From the NCBI GenBank assembly GCA_965201045.1, contig OZ241746.1, positions 2,294,001 through 2,358,000 of the forward strand: 64,000 nt of DNA. Reading direction: 5' to 3'. How positions within the stretch are numbered: position 1 is the stretch's first letter; every line of letters starts with the position of its first letter. The notes beneath the pieces were generated by a model. It did not search any database. It was not told the DNA's origin and saw only the letters and a program-made list of their open reading frames with translations. This document shows positions 1-8,801 of this stretch, piece by piece. The position numbers and the translations under genes were made by a program. This DNA is from JAPORK01 sp026710285. GTDB taxonomy: Bacteria; Pseudomonadota; Gammaproteobacteria; Pseudomonadales; Endozoicomonadaceae.

Positions 1-40
1 GATTGGTTGGGGTTTCCGGGTTCTTTTTTACTTGTTCCAT
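1..40 (-). CDS. Possible 5' end of a leftward gene (partial)
   Basis: An ATG on the minus strand at 40 opens a frame (MEQVKKNPETPTN) that stays open to the window edge. A weak GAG-type ribosome site lies about 10 bases upstream. Only 13 codons are visible, so neither function nor reality of the gene can be judged. Confidence 0.3.
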   Translation of the reverse strand, partial: MEQVKKNPETPTN

Positions 41-599
41 GATAATTCTCTATGTCTGCATATGAAATAGAAAGTTGACATGGTGACTTCTTTTTTTGTC
101 AGTTCAGGTTAAGTCGTTCTATAAAAATGCTATTAAAAGCTGATATGAGCAGTATAAATTTCAGGTTGATATGATGTTTATAATTGCTTAACTTCAAACG
201 TTTTTAAGTCATTGATTTAAAAGGGTTTATAATGCAAAAAAACCTCATAAATTAATAAGTTATGCCTGAAGAAAATGCAATTTATGAAAAATTATCCGAA
301 GCATTAACTTTTTAATTAGTTAAAATGTAAAGTAATCTTACTAACAAAAGCTGATTTTCTGCAGATACAGAATGGATGCTACAGCTTGAACTACCTTCCT
401 ATTGTACCATAACGACGACATGGTCTAGCAATAGTGTTTTGTAGTAGCAACTGTTATTTACATTAAAAAAGTTATGCATACAACGGGTATGATGTATGCT
501 GTGCTTTTCAATTGATTTTATTTGTAACTATATGATTGATAATAAATAAGTTACCCTCTCTTTTAGGTATGAATTGTTCAGGTTAATAGTAGGCAAGGT
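41..599. other. Intergenic, nothing recognised
   Basis: AT-rich stretch with no convincing coding frame, RNA gene or transposon end. It may hold the promoter of the leftward partial gene at the window edge and the 3' end of the next gene. Confidence 0.5.
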
Positions 600-1424
600 T
601 TAGATTTCTTTAGGCCAGGTCAGAGATTTCGCTAACCGATAATAACGCAATGAATGAAGTGCCTGCTTAAAATCTTTAAGCTCAAGTGGTCGCAAAAGTC
701 GGGTATCTCTTCTTGAAAAACATTCCTCCAGTATTTTCTTAAAACGATCTGTTGTAAGACATACTTTATTTCTTTTTAAGCTTGCTTTTATACACATAAT
801 ATCTGTGTCATTTAATCCCAGTTGTTTACCAAAACTTTCATACTCCTGTTCAATAATTTTACCCTTAAATTGTTTATATAAATGCTCAATAATTTTTTTT
901 CTTCCAATTTCTGACGATTCTCTTTGTATTGCGATATTAATGTTTGTGCGCTCAGATAGTGGTTGCAGCCAAAAGGGTGAAGGTGATGGTTTTGCATGAA
1001 CATGTTTGTCAATGTCTGCAAAATCTCCGACATAATTACATGTATCATTATCACATGAAACCGGAGTCTTATTTAATTCCCGCACATAATGTATTGTTTC
1101 TGTTGATACAAAGTTTCGGGTTGCTTTAGTATTATCCTCATCACACTGCGGACAACGAGTACTCTTTGACCGAATAATTTTAGGTGCACATACCTGGCAT
1201 ACAACATGAGATCTGTCTTTTATACACACAGGATTGGATGTTATAGTGTGTTTCTTACAAGCAGGACATTGGTTTTTTATCATTTGTTGTGGAACTATAT
1301 GTACAGAAAAAGTGATTCCTGAGCTATTTGTAAACCTACTCCTTTCATCCATCTTTACTCTTTTAGCGGCGGCGGGCCAAACCTCTTCAAGTGTACTGTC
1401 TCTGCTTCTGTTTAATTTTTCCAT
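600..1424 (-). CDS. RING finger / TRAF-type finger / death-like domain protein, putative host-nucleus effector
   Basis: 274 residues from the ATG at 1424, preferred over an ATG 12 codons upstream because GGAG sits 8 bases before it. Seen in the sequence: residues 17-26 read PAAAKRVKMD, almost the c-Myc nuclear localisation signal. C53, C56, C67, H73, C76, C79, C91 and C94 have RING-HC spacing. C124, C129, H141 and H143 form a second finger resembling TRAF/SIAH types. Residues about 183-268 are helical and follow a death-domain pattern (GKQLGLNDTDI, ILEECFSRR, ALHSLRYYRLAKSL). RING and death domains are eukaryotic signalling modules; RING proteins are usually E3 ubiquitin ligases. There is no signal peptide, so delivery would need a type III or IV type system not seen here. 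A host-derived effector acting on ubiquitin or death signalling is inference. The RING and NLS calls are firmer than the death domain. Confidence 0.72.
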   Translation of the reverse strand: MEKLNRSRDSTLEEVWPAAAKRVKMDERSRFTNSSGITFSVHIVPQQMIKNQCPACKKHTITSNPVCIKDRSHVVCQVCAPKIIRSKSTRCPQCDEDNTKATRNFVSTETIHYVRELNKTPVSCDNDTCNYVGDFADIDKHVHAKPSPSPFWLQPLSERTNINIAIQRESSEIGRKKIIEHLYKQFKGKIIEQEYESFGKQLGLNDTDIMCIKASLKRNKVCLTTDRFKKILEECFSRRDTRLLRPLELKDFKQALHSLRYYRLAKSLTWPKEI

Positions 1425-1759
1425 AATTAATCTCCGGTTAGTTAAGTGAATTTTTCGCATTGGAGTAAAAAATAAAAGAATAATTCAATATATTGTTAAT
1501 AAAGATAACCATTTGCTTATGAATAAAAACGACTACCCATAATACTCATAATCTTTAGCTAATTCGGTAATTGCTAAGTTTGTTGTAAGTTATACAAAGA
1601 AGTAAACCTATTTAAGCAGCTATACACGCTTACAGAAACCAGTAAAAATAATATAACGCTGGTCTTCTAAAAATAATTGCAATATTTTTTTATTAGGCTA
1701 AGTTATTTTCAGGTATTTTATATGGTGTGTGATAATAACAATTATAAGGTTTTTGCCGT
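1425..1759. other. Divergent promoter region
   Basis: AT-rich gap between the leftward RING gene and the rightward exported-protein gene, so both promoters should lie here. No specific operator or RNA was recognised. Confidence 0.4.
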
Positions 1760-3172
1760 ATGTTTAAAATGATAAAATGGTCTATATTTCTTTGTGTACT
1801 GTCAGTACTCCTTTTTGAAGAAATAGTACAAGCCGGACTGAGGGAGAAGCAAAAATCTTCATCACAAGACAAGCATCATGTATTTCAGTATGCAAAACAA
1901 CTAACTATTCTCAATGTAGATGATGGTGAACCAGAATTTATCCAAGAGCTACAACATGATGCAACTACTGTTGAAATACTGGATCAGCAGCAGGAGAGTT
2001 GGGATTATAGCCAGTTTAACTGGATAAATGTATATCCTTTTTTTATCAAACATCTGAGCTGTTTTGATTTTATTAACGCTACAAAAAACAGATATACCGT
2101 TATTGCTGATTTAACCCGTGCGCTCGTAAAAACAAAAAAGAGCAACTTAAATACAGAAATAAGAGCAAAAATTTTTATTTATTCAGCATTAAACGGTTTG
2201 TTTTATCATTATTCTGAGAATGAAGTTTTAGAAAAATCAGATAATGCACCTCTCCTGCAACAGCTACATTCAGCTTTGTCAGGTAAAACGCTACGAAAAA
2301 AGATGGTTTACCATCCTTGTAAACTGGGCGATGCTTATGAAAGCAAAGTGCTACCGGTTGTCAGTAAGCATTTTTTGGGTGATCTTGAGATTCGCAATTT
2401 ACAGCTTACTAATAAGCTGGCAGAACTTATCCCTGTGATTGATAAACTGATTGATTATACAAGACCATCTTATTATACATCAAAGTATTTTGATGGAATT
2501 CCATCCACAATAGAAAATTTATTGGAACAGTATGATGATGAGCAGCATCCTGTGATTTTGCAGCATCTTGCAAATATAAACGATCCGCTTAAATTAAAAA
2601 AAGTAAGTCTTAATCATGATTCAATTCAACTGCGATCCGAAAGACAACTAAAAAAACTGCTTATTAAAAATTTTAATTCTTTATGGAAGCGTGCTAATTC
2701 AGATCCCCAATATCTTCACTATCTGGCAAAAGTAGCTATTTTTGTATTGCATATGAACCCATTACAGAGTGATGATGGTTATGCGGCAAAGGTTGCTGTA
2801 CAATCCTCAGTGAGCGTTGCTGTACAACCCTCAATAAACGAAGGAAAAAAGATTAATTGGGAAAAGCTGGATTTGCAGGCAGCACAACAAGTCTGGAATA
2901 ATAATACGCTTAAATTTCTGAGAATATCTCTGCCAGAGACCATAACTAATCGCCTGAATGAAAAAAAATTTTTTTCTGGCAATGAGTTTACGCAACTGCC
3001 AGTATTGCCGCTGGCGGCAAAAAAAAACTTGATAGCGCAATCTCAAATCTTCGTATCTCAGGATACATTTTTAAATGGGCTGAAGATATTGCTGGAAGTT
3101 TTGATGGAGTCAGAGGCTGACGAGCATAAGAGAATAGCCAGTGATATATACACTCAGCTAGAAGCATTATAA
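1760..3172 (+). CDS. Exported protein of unknown function, paralogue A
   Basis: 470 residues. An N-terminal signal peptide is clear: basic MFKMIKW, then a hydrophobic run ending near VQA at about residue 25. The central part (roughly residues 70-230) aligns with the protein encoded at 3740-4756: shared features are a WDY..FNW block, a KIFIYSALN / KFFIYSALK block, LLQQ.HSA and a later LLEQYDD.E..ILQHL segment. The family was not recognised. The C-terminal 130 residues are unique to this copy. An AAGG ribosome site precedes the ATG. The pair flank the 4.5S RNA gene and adjoin effector-like genes, so a secreted host-interaction role is plausible but unproven. Confidence 0.7.
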   Translation: MFKMIKWSIFLCVLSVLLFEEIVQAGLREKQKSSSQDKHHVFQYAKQLTILNVDDGEPEFIQELQHDATTVEILDQQQESWDYSQFNWINVYPFFIKHLSCFDFINATKNRYTVIADLTRALVKTKKSNLNTEIRAKIFIYSALNGLFYHYSENEVLEKSDNAPLLQQLHSALSGKTLRKKMVYHPCKLGDAYESKVLPVVSKHFLGDLEIRNLQLTNKLAELIPVIDKLIDYTRPSYYTSKYFDGIPSTIENLLEQYDDEQHPVILQHLANINDPLKLKKVSLNHDSIQLRSERQLKKLLIKNFNSLWKRANSDPQYLHYLAKVAIFVLHMNPLQSDDGYAAKVAVQSSVSVAVQPSINEGKKINWEKLDLQAAQQVWNNNTLKFLRISLPETITNRLNEKKFFSGNEFTQLPVLPLAAKKNLIAQSQIFVSQDTFLNGLKILLEVLMESEADEHKRIASDIYTQLEAL

Positions 3173-3345
3173 TATCAGGTGGCAGTCATGGTGAAATCAT
3201 TTTTTTGATAAAAAAATAAAAATTTCCTTGCAAGAAAAACGAAATTATGTAACAATCCGTTCTGTGTCTGATCATTGATTCGCACACAGAACTAAAGTGT
3301 AAATCACAGATTAGCTGTTTTTTTTATAAAACAATACACTTTTAT

Positions 3346-3453
<108 letters not shown>

Positions 3454-3739
3454 TCCTTAATTAAAAACTTACAACCATATCCGACACACTTTTTTCTACT
3501 AAATATACAAGTCTTCACAGCGCACCGTACTGAGCGGAGTCGAAGCTCTGAGCAGAAAATTTATCTATATGAATAATAAAGAGAATTTATCTTATTTTAG
3601 TTTTATCAGATAAATATTCAGGTCAAGTCACTTTGTATAGAATATAATTTGAAGTAACAAAGCGAGATAATAATAAAAATCACATTATTTAACAGGCAGG
3701 AAAAATAAATTGGCATAACAAACAAAAGGGTTATGTTGT
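3454..3739. other. Intergenic with a short dispersed repeat
   Basis: Around 3525-3560 lies a sequence of the kind GTACTGAGCGGAGTCGAAGC, a motif frequently scattered through proteobacterial intergenic DNA. A related one lies near 19136-19175. No gene is seen. Confidence 0.35.
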
Positions 3740-4756
3740 ATGTTTAAAATAATAATAAAAAAAGATACAACTCTTTTTATAACACTAACATTGCTTTTTA
3801 GTACCATGGCACAGGCCATGCTCTTGAGTAACAATATTTTTCCGGTGCGGATAGCCAAAACTGAACGGGAACAGGCAGCCACTACTGATATACTGGATCA
3901 ATCTGTACAGCACTGGGATTATCGTCGTTTCAACTGGGTGAGGCTATACCATTTACTGCATGAATATATAGATGAAGCAGCATTTATTAAAGCTACTCAG
4001 CATGGACACACTAATATTGCCCTTTTAGCACAGGCAATAGTAAACAATCCCCGCAGCAATATACAAACAGAAAAAACAGCAAAATTTTTTATTTATTCAG
4101 CATTAAAATCTTTGCATGCTCATTATGTTGAAAACAACTGGCAGCAGTCACAAAACTTTACTTTACTCCAGCAGGTTCATTCAGCTTCGGGTAGCGAACA
4201 ACTGCGGGATAATTTAAATTATACTCCAATTTACACACACCCCGATTATACAAAACAAATGCTAAGGTTTTATGCTTATGCTTTTATCCATAATCCTGAG
4301 ATAAAATATATAAAACTCACTAACAATTTTGCAGAACTCACCACTCTTATTAACATATATGCCAATGATGTTGTATCAAAAGCTTTTATTCCATCAGAAT
4401 TTAGCATGCGTTGCCCGACAGTCGAACAGCTGTTACAGCAGTATGATGAAGATGATCATGAGATAATTCTTGCCTTCCTGGTCAGTCATCAACCGGGTTT
4501 AGAGCTGACCGGTGACAGCGTCTATCCAACATGCTTAAAAACCGAGCACAATCTGAGAGTACGGGTTGCCAGAGCTTTCAGGTCATTATGGAATGCAGCT
4601 TCAGATGCGGAGTCTGAAGATTTGGCAAAAATGGCAATCGCTGTATTTCAGCTCAATCTGCTAAATCATAATTTACACATATTGCAAGATGCTGATTGTA
4701 TAAGCTACAGCTATAGGTCAGGCACAATACTTAATGCAGGTGCTGCAGAGGAGTGA
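3740..4756 (+). CDS. Exported protein of unknown function, paralogue B
   Basis: 338 residues with a signal peptide (MFKIIIKKDTT, hydrophobic core, probable cleavage after AQA near residue 27). It matches the upstream paralogue at 1760-3172 over the WDY..FNW block, FIYSALK, LLQQVHSA and LLQQYDEDDHEIILAFL, with lower similarity between blocks. It lacks the paralogue's C-terminal extension. The start codon is supported by an AAGGG box and by the shared leader MFK.I. Function unknown. The divergence suggests an old duplication. Confidence 0.7.
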   Translation: MFKIIIKKDTTLFITLTLLFSTMAQAMLLSNNIFPVRIAKTEREQAATTDILDQSVQHWDYRRFNWVRLYHLLHEYIDEAAFIKATQHGHTNIALLAQAIVNNPRSNIQTEKTAKFFIYSALKSLHAHYVENNWQQSQNFTLLQQVHSASGSEQLRDNLNYTPIYTHPDYTKQMLRFYAYAFIHNPEIKYIKLTNNFAELTTLINIYANDVVSKAFIPSEFSMRCPTVEQLLQQYDEDDHEIILAFLVSHQPGLELTGDSVYPTCLKTEHNLRVRVARAFRSLWNAASDAESEDLAKMAIAVFQLNLLNHNLHILQDADCISYSYRSGTILNAGAAEE

Positions 4757-4900
4757 TCATATCCAACCTCTGCTGGTTAATACTGTATTTGTAAGACAAC
4801 CGTGTTATTTTCACTAACATCACTGAACTACAGATTAAATTCTACATCTTATCTTTATTGATAAAAGTAAGCTGCTGAAAAAACAAGAGGATGTTCAGAG

Positions 4901-6121
4901 ATGGATAAAGTTAACAAAGTACCACATACACGCAAGCGAACGGTTAATCTGTCGGAAGGTGCACAGGTGCGCAGTAATAAAAAGCCTAAATTTGCAGGCA
5001 GCCATTGTACGTCCATCAGCAAGCCTGTAAAAACGAGAGTACCTCCTGCTCATACGCAACCAGAATTAACTCAACATCAGGAAAAAAAATCTGTAATCTT
5101 CAAGGTGTCTAGACTGATTACTCAGGGCGGTTTTTCTGCAGTTTTTAATGTAACAGAAGCAAATTCTGATAAACCTGATGAAATTATACTTAAGATAGCT
5201 GACAGGCAGTATACTCAACGGGAAGGTGCCTGTATTGAGTGGCAAGCGTCTAAAATAGAAGACCCGCACTGCTCATGCCAGATAATGGCTTCACACAATG
5301 AAGCCTACATTCACCGTCAGATGAAGCATGAAAATATAATTTCATTTATTGGTTTTGGGCATGTGAATGGCAACCCTGATGCATCTAAAAAAATACCCAC
5401 TATTTTAATGGAAGCATGTGAAATGTCGCTTAGAAATAAAATTGAGAAACTCTGTTTTTTCAAGAATTACTATGTCCCGGGGGCGCCGCACCCGCTTCCA
5501 TTAAATAAACGCTGCAAAATACTTTACGACACTGTAAATGGTTTAAAATATCTTCATAGTCAGCATTGTATGCATCTGGATATTCATCCTAAAAATATAG
5601 TTTTATCAAGAGCAGGGCAGGCAAAATTATGTGACTTTGGATTGTCATGCTGGGATTCATTTCCGGAAAAGAGCGGAATAACATTTGATACATGGTCAGC
5701 TTCGCTCACATATATGGCACCGGAAAATTATTTAAAATTTGCAGGAATATCGACACAGGCTGATAGTTTTGGAATTGGTGTTACTATTAAAATGTCTGTT
5801 CTCGGAACATTAGGCTCCCACGGCTGGTGGACAGAAAAAAGCCTTTTTAATAACATCTATACAGCTGATTACAAACTGAAAGAGCCAGTAAAAGGAAAAA
5901 AACTGTTTGGTCCCTTTGATGTTTTGACAGCACAAGAGATGATTCTGCAAAGTAATGACCCGGAGTTCAACTCATCACCACACAGCAAAGAAATTGCCAT
6001 CCGTATACTAAAAGAGATTGCAGTACCTTGTCTGAGGGTGATGCCATATAACAGACCTTGTGCTAGTGATATATTAATCAGATTAAAGGAAATACAAGGT
6101 GATTTACAAAGAACACAATAA
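4901..6121 (+). CDS. Eukaryote-like serine/threonine protein kinase, putative effector
   Basis: 406 residues. Kinase landmarks are visible in order: glycine-rich loop QGGFSAV (75-81), ATP-binding Lys98 in IILKIA, a probable helix-C Glu134, catalytic loop HLDIHPKN (225-232, with Asp227 and Asn232 kept), DFG at 245-247 and APE at 273-275. The core residues are intact, so activity is likely. The usual HRD Arg is Leu and the catalytic-loop Lys is His, which is unusual. Residues 11-30 have two basic clusters (RKR and NKKPK) spaced like a bipartite nuclear signal. There is no transmembrane segment or PASTA domain, so it does not look like a bacterial PknB regulator. An AGAGG box lies upstream. Action on host targets is inference. 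Confidence 0.85.
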   Translation: MDKVNKVPHTRKRTVNLSEGAQVRSNKKPKFAGSHCTSISKPVKTRVPPAHTQPELTQHQEKKSVIFKVSRLITQGGFSAVFNVTEANSDKPDEIILKIADRQYTQREGACIEWQASKIEDPHCSCQIMASHNEAYIHRQMKHENIISFIGFGHVNGNPDASKKIPTILMEACEMSLRNKIEKLCFFKNYYVPGAPHPLPLNKRCKILYDTVNGLKYLHSQHCMHLDIHPKNIVLSRAGQAKLCDFGLSCWDSFPEKSGITFDTWSASLTYMAPENYLKFAGISTQADSFGIGVTIKMSVLGTLGSHGWWTEKSLFNNIYTADYKLKEPVKGKKLFGPFDVLTAQEMILQSNDPEFNSSPHSKEIAIRILKEIAVPCLRVMPYNRPCASDILIRLKEIQGDLQRTQ

Positions 6122-6156
6122 AATAAACAGGTTTATTATAACTATCATTCAGTGAG

Positions 6157-7383
6157 TTAGAGTGATAATGATACTATCATGATTAGCACATCATTAAAAT
6201 GAACAGGGGTATTAACCGCTCCATCAAACGGATAGTTAAGAAACTCAAAATGTAACTGACCTCTATATAAGTTATCTTTAGAAACTGACATTGGTGTGCT
6301 CTCACTGTTATTTGTTAACTCAACATCTTTAGAAGAATTTAAATCGATCAAATGTATGCTATAAGGAATACACTTATCACCAGCAGAATACCCTTTTCCC
6401 TGCTCAGAAGAATATGCGATGATATTTCTCAGTGCGAAATTTGATGATGGCTGAGAAGGACAAGATCTATTTGTAGACTGTAATTTAAATATAAGTTTAC
6501 TACCTGATGGAAAAAGACCTTCAACAGAAAATTGTTTATATCCCTCTCCACTCATCTCACTCTGATTAGTTTCTTGCTGTTCCGTATGCACTGCCATGCG
6601 AACATGATTACCATCTTTCCATATGACTTTATGCAATCCTTTTGTTTTTATTGCTAAATTAAAGTAATATGTTTCGATCATGTTTGACTTGTCATGATAG
6701 GCAACAATGCTGTCTCCATTATAATCAACACTGCCGATGTATTCTCCAAAATTATTTTTTAAAAAGCCTTTTAGTTTGTCATCGTAATCAAAAATAAATT
6801 TTATTGTTCTCCCTATTGAAGTTTTGGTCTTGTTATACGCTATCGATGCGCCCGGTGAGGTGGCTTGACAGTTTTTATCAGTGGTGTTTTTAATATAAAA
6901 CCTCCCGCAATTATCACATGAAGATACTTGACCTACGGCTGCACATGAATCATTACCTTCTGAATTGTCCTCATAGTGCCAGCCATCCATAGCGTTTGAG
7001 TAAACAACCGCATTGTTGATTGTTATTTGGCTGCTTGTATTATGTAAATTTAGTGAGAATTGTGAGTATGCTCGTCTAATCGATAACCCTCCGTTTGATG
7101 TATCTTTTGCTTCCTCAGGAAAAAGATTGACCGGACGTCTGGGGTATTGTACATCCTTAATCTCCAGTTGAATTCCTTTGGCCGAACCCTCTGCTGGTAT
7201 TTTTACCACTAATGAATCAGCTCCGCTAATTGTGTTTTTTAAAAGTATGAATTCATCATTAATTGCATCATATTCCAGCTCAACATTGACATTGACACTT
7301 ACGCTCCAGCTATAAGCACCAAACAAAAGGGTCGCAAAAAATATCCCTGCAGAAGTAAACATTTGCAAAAACTGTCTTTTCAT
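6157..7383 (-). CDS. Exported protein of unknown function
   Basis: 408 residues. A signal peptide is evident (MKRQF, hydrophobic stretch, AYSWS near residue 27), and AAAGGAG lies a few bases before the ATG. The mature part is rich in predicted beta strands, Asn and Ser. It has a Cys cluster at roughly residues 145-170 (SCAAVG, SSCDNCGRF, NCQ) and two later Cys pairs, consistent with disulfides outside the cytoplasm. No family was recognised. It converges with the kinase gene, 35 bases away. Confidence 0.65.
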   Translation of the reverse strand: MKRQFLQMFTSAGIFFATLLFGAYSWSVSVNVNVELEYDAINDEFILLKNTISGADSLVVKIPAEGSAKGIQLEIKDVQYPRRPVNLFPEEAKDTSNGGLSIRRAYSQFSLNLHNTSSQITINNAVVYSNAMDGWHYEDNSEGNDSCAAVGQVSSCDNCGRFYIKNTTDKNCQATSPGASIAYNKTKTSIGRTIKFIFDYDDKLKGFLKNNFGEYIGSVDYNGDSIVAYHDKSNMIETYYFNLAIKTKGLHKVIWKDGNHVRMAVHTEQQETNQSEMSGEGYKQFSVEGLFPSGSKLIFKLQSTNRSCPSQPSSNFALRNIIAYSSEQGKGYSAGDKCIPYSIHLIDLNSSKDVELTNNSESTPMSVSKDNLYRGQLHFEFLNYPFDGAVNTPVHFNDVLIMIVSLSL

Positions 7384-7517
7384 GTCAGCTCCTTTAAATA
7401 CTTCAGTTTTTAGATTGTTACTATACTTACAGGTAACCTCCCCTCCTGGCTACCATACTTTTATGCAAGTATCTGCGTTATATATAACCTCATAGAAAAT
7501 ATACTGTAAATATCAAT

Positions 7518-7729
7518 GGATTCCTGTTTGCACAGGAATGACGAGTTTGCACAAACAGAATTTCATGGAGCTTTATGGTTTCAACAGTTTCTGCCATACT
7601 CCACCGTTATCATTACTGCTTGCGCAGGAATGACGAGTCTGCACAAATAGAATTTCATGGGGCTTTATGGCTTCAACAGTTTCTGCCATACTCCACTGTT
7701 GTCATTCCTGCGCAAGCAGGAATCCAGGA
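7518..7729. repeat. Tandem 92-bp repeat ending in a palindromic dispersed element
   Basis: Two copies of a unit with period 92 bases (CAGGAATGACGAG at 7533 and at 7625), both continuing through GAATTTCATGG and TTTCTGCCATACTCCAC. The ends carry TTCCTGCGCAAGCAGGAA-type palindromes, like small NEMIS/REP-style repeats. A related palindrome lies at 47555-47574. Confidence 0.7.
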
Positions 7730-8166
7730 AAAAGTTCCAAATTTTTTCACATCCAACCAAATATTTGTATAAGGGTATGCCCGGCTGCTCGAAATATCCT
7801 GAAATCAATCAATCACAAGGGTGTCTTCTAATTGTTGCTGGTTAAGTTTTTTGGTGCAACCTGTGATTGATTGTTTTGTGGTTTTATCGTTAAGAGAAAA
7901 CAGAACTTAAAAATAAGCAGGGCTGTACTTCATGTTATATCATGCTACCCATCAAGTATAATAGCTCAAAAACAATCCGGCTTCCTTTATTAAAAATATT
8001 TTATCTGCTTAGCTTATGGAGAAACTCGTGTATTTTTAAAAGTGTTCTTAAATAAAGCGGTTTATGGTATTGATTTGTTAAGTTTTTCTTCTGAATTGTC
8101 GGTTACAGTCATTTATAATTGCTGCGCTCTTGTTTATATATTGCGTAAAAAAAATCACAGTTTTAT

Positions 8167-8194
8167 CTTGAATTTTTATAATTTACCCCCAGTT
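8167..8194 (+). promoter_or_regulatory. Probable sigma-32 heat-shock promoter of hslVU
   Basis: CTTGAA at 8167-8172 and CCCCAGTT at 8187-8194, separated by 14 bases, closely follow the RpoH consensus (CTTGAAA, 11-15 bases, CCCCATNT). It lies 43 bases before hslV, a classic heat-shock operon in related bacteria. Confidence 0.7.
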
Positions 8195-8236
8195 AAGAAA
8201 AAGATTCTATTTTATTTAAATATTCAGGAGTTCATT

Positions 8237-8782
8237 TTGGAACAGTTCAGAGGTACCACAATTCTTTCTGTGCGTAGAGACGGTAAGGTTGTGATTGGCG
8301 GCGATGGTCAGGTTTCGTTAGGAAATACAATAATTAAAGGTAATGCACGAAAGGTTCGGCGTTTATACCGAGATAAAGTCATTGCGGGCTTTGCTGGTGG
8401 AACCGCAGATGCGTTTACCCTGTTTGAACGCTTTGAAGGGCAGCTGGAAAAACATCAGGGGCACCTTGTTCGCTCAGCCGTCGAGCTGGCAAAAGAGTGG
8501 CGGACTGATAAAATATTACGCAAACTTGAAGCAATGCTTATCGTTGCCAATGAAAAAGCTTCCTTAATTATTACTGGTCTTGGTGACGTAATGGAAATGG
8601 AAGATGGTATACTGGCAATAGGTTCAGGTGGGGCTTTTGCCCAGTCATCCGCACGCGCTTTACTTGAAAACACAGACTTAAGCGCACGAGATATTGTTGA
8701 AAAGAGTTTAAAAGTTGCGGGTGATATATGTGTTTATACTAATTTAAACTTTACGATTGAAGAGCTTTCTTACACAGATTAA
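8237..8782 (+). CDS. hslV: ATP-dependent protease subunit HslV (ClpQ)
   Basis: 181 residues, the usual HslV length, from a TTG at 8237 with AGGAG six bases upstream. The longer open frame from 8042 does not match the family. The start reads MEQFRGTTILSVRRDGKV: five residues precede the catalytic Thr7, as in HslV of some other proteobacteria, and should be removed autocatalytically. The body carries GDGQVSLGNT, VRRLY, AGFAGGTADAFTLFE and AIGSGG, typical of HslV. It forms the dodecameric peptidase core of the HslUV heat-shock protease, with hslU following 19 bases downstream. Confidence 0.97.
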   Translation: MEQFRGTTILSVRRDGKVVIGGDGQVSLGNTIIKGNARKVRRLYRDKVIAGFAGGTADAFTLFERFEGQLEKHQGHLVRSAVELAKEWRTDKILRKLEAMLIVANEKASLIITGLGDVMEMEDGILAIGSGGAFAQSSARALLENTDLSARDIVEKSLKVAGDICVYTNLNFTIEELSYTD

Positions 8783-8801
8783 TATTTTTGAGTTAATTAT
8801 T

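Noticed and set aside
8042..8236. Longer N-terminal extension of HslV
   Set aside because: The extra 65 residues do not match the family. The TTG at 8237 has an AGGAG box, and the sigma-32 promoter lies inside the extension.
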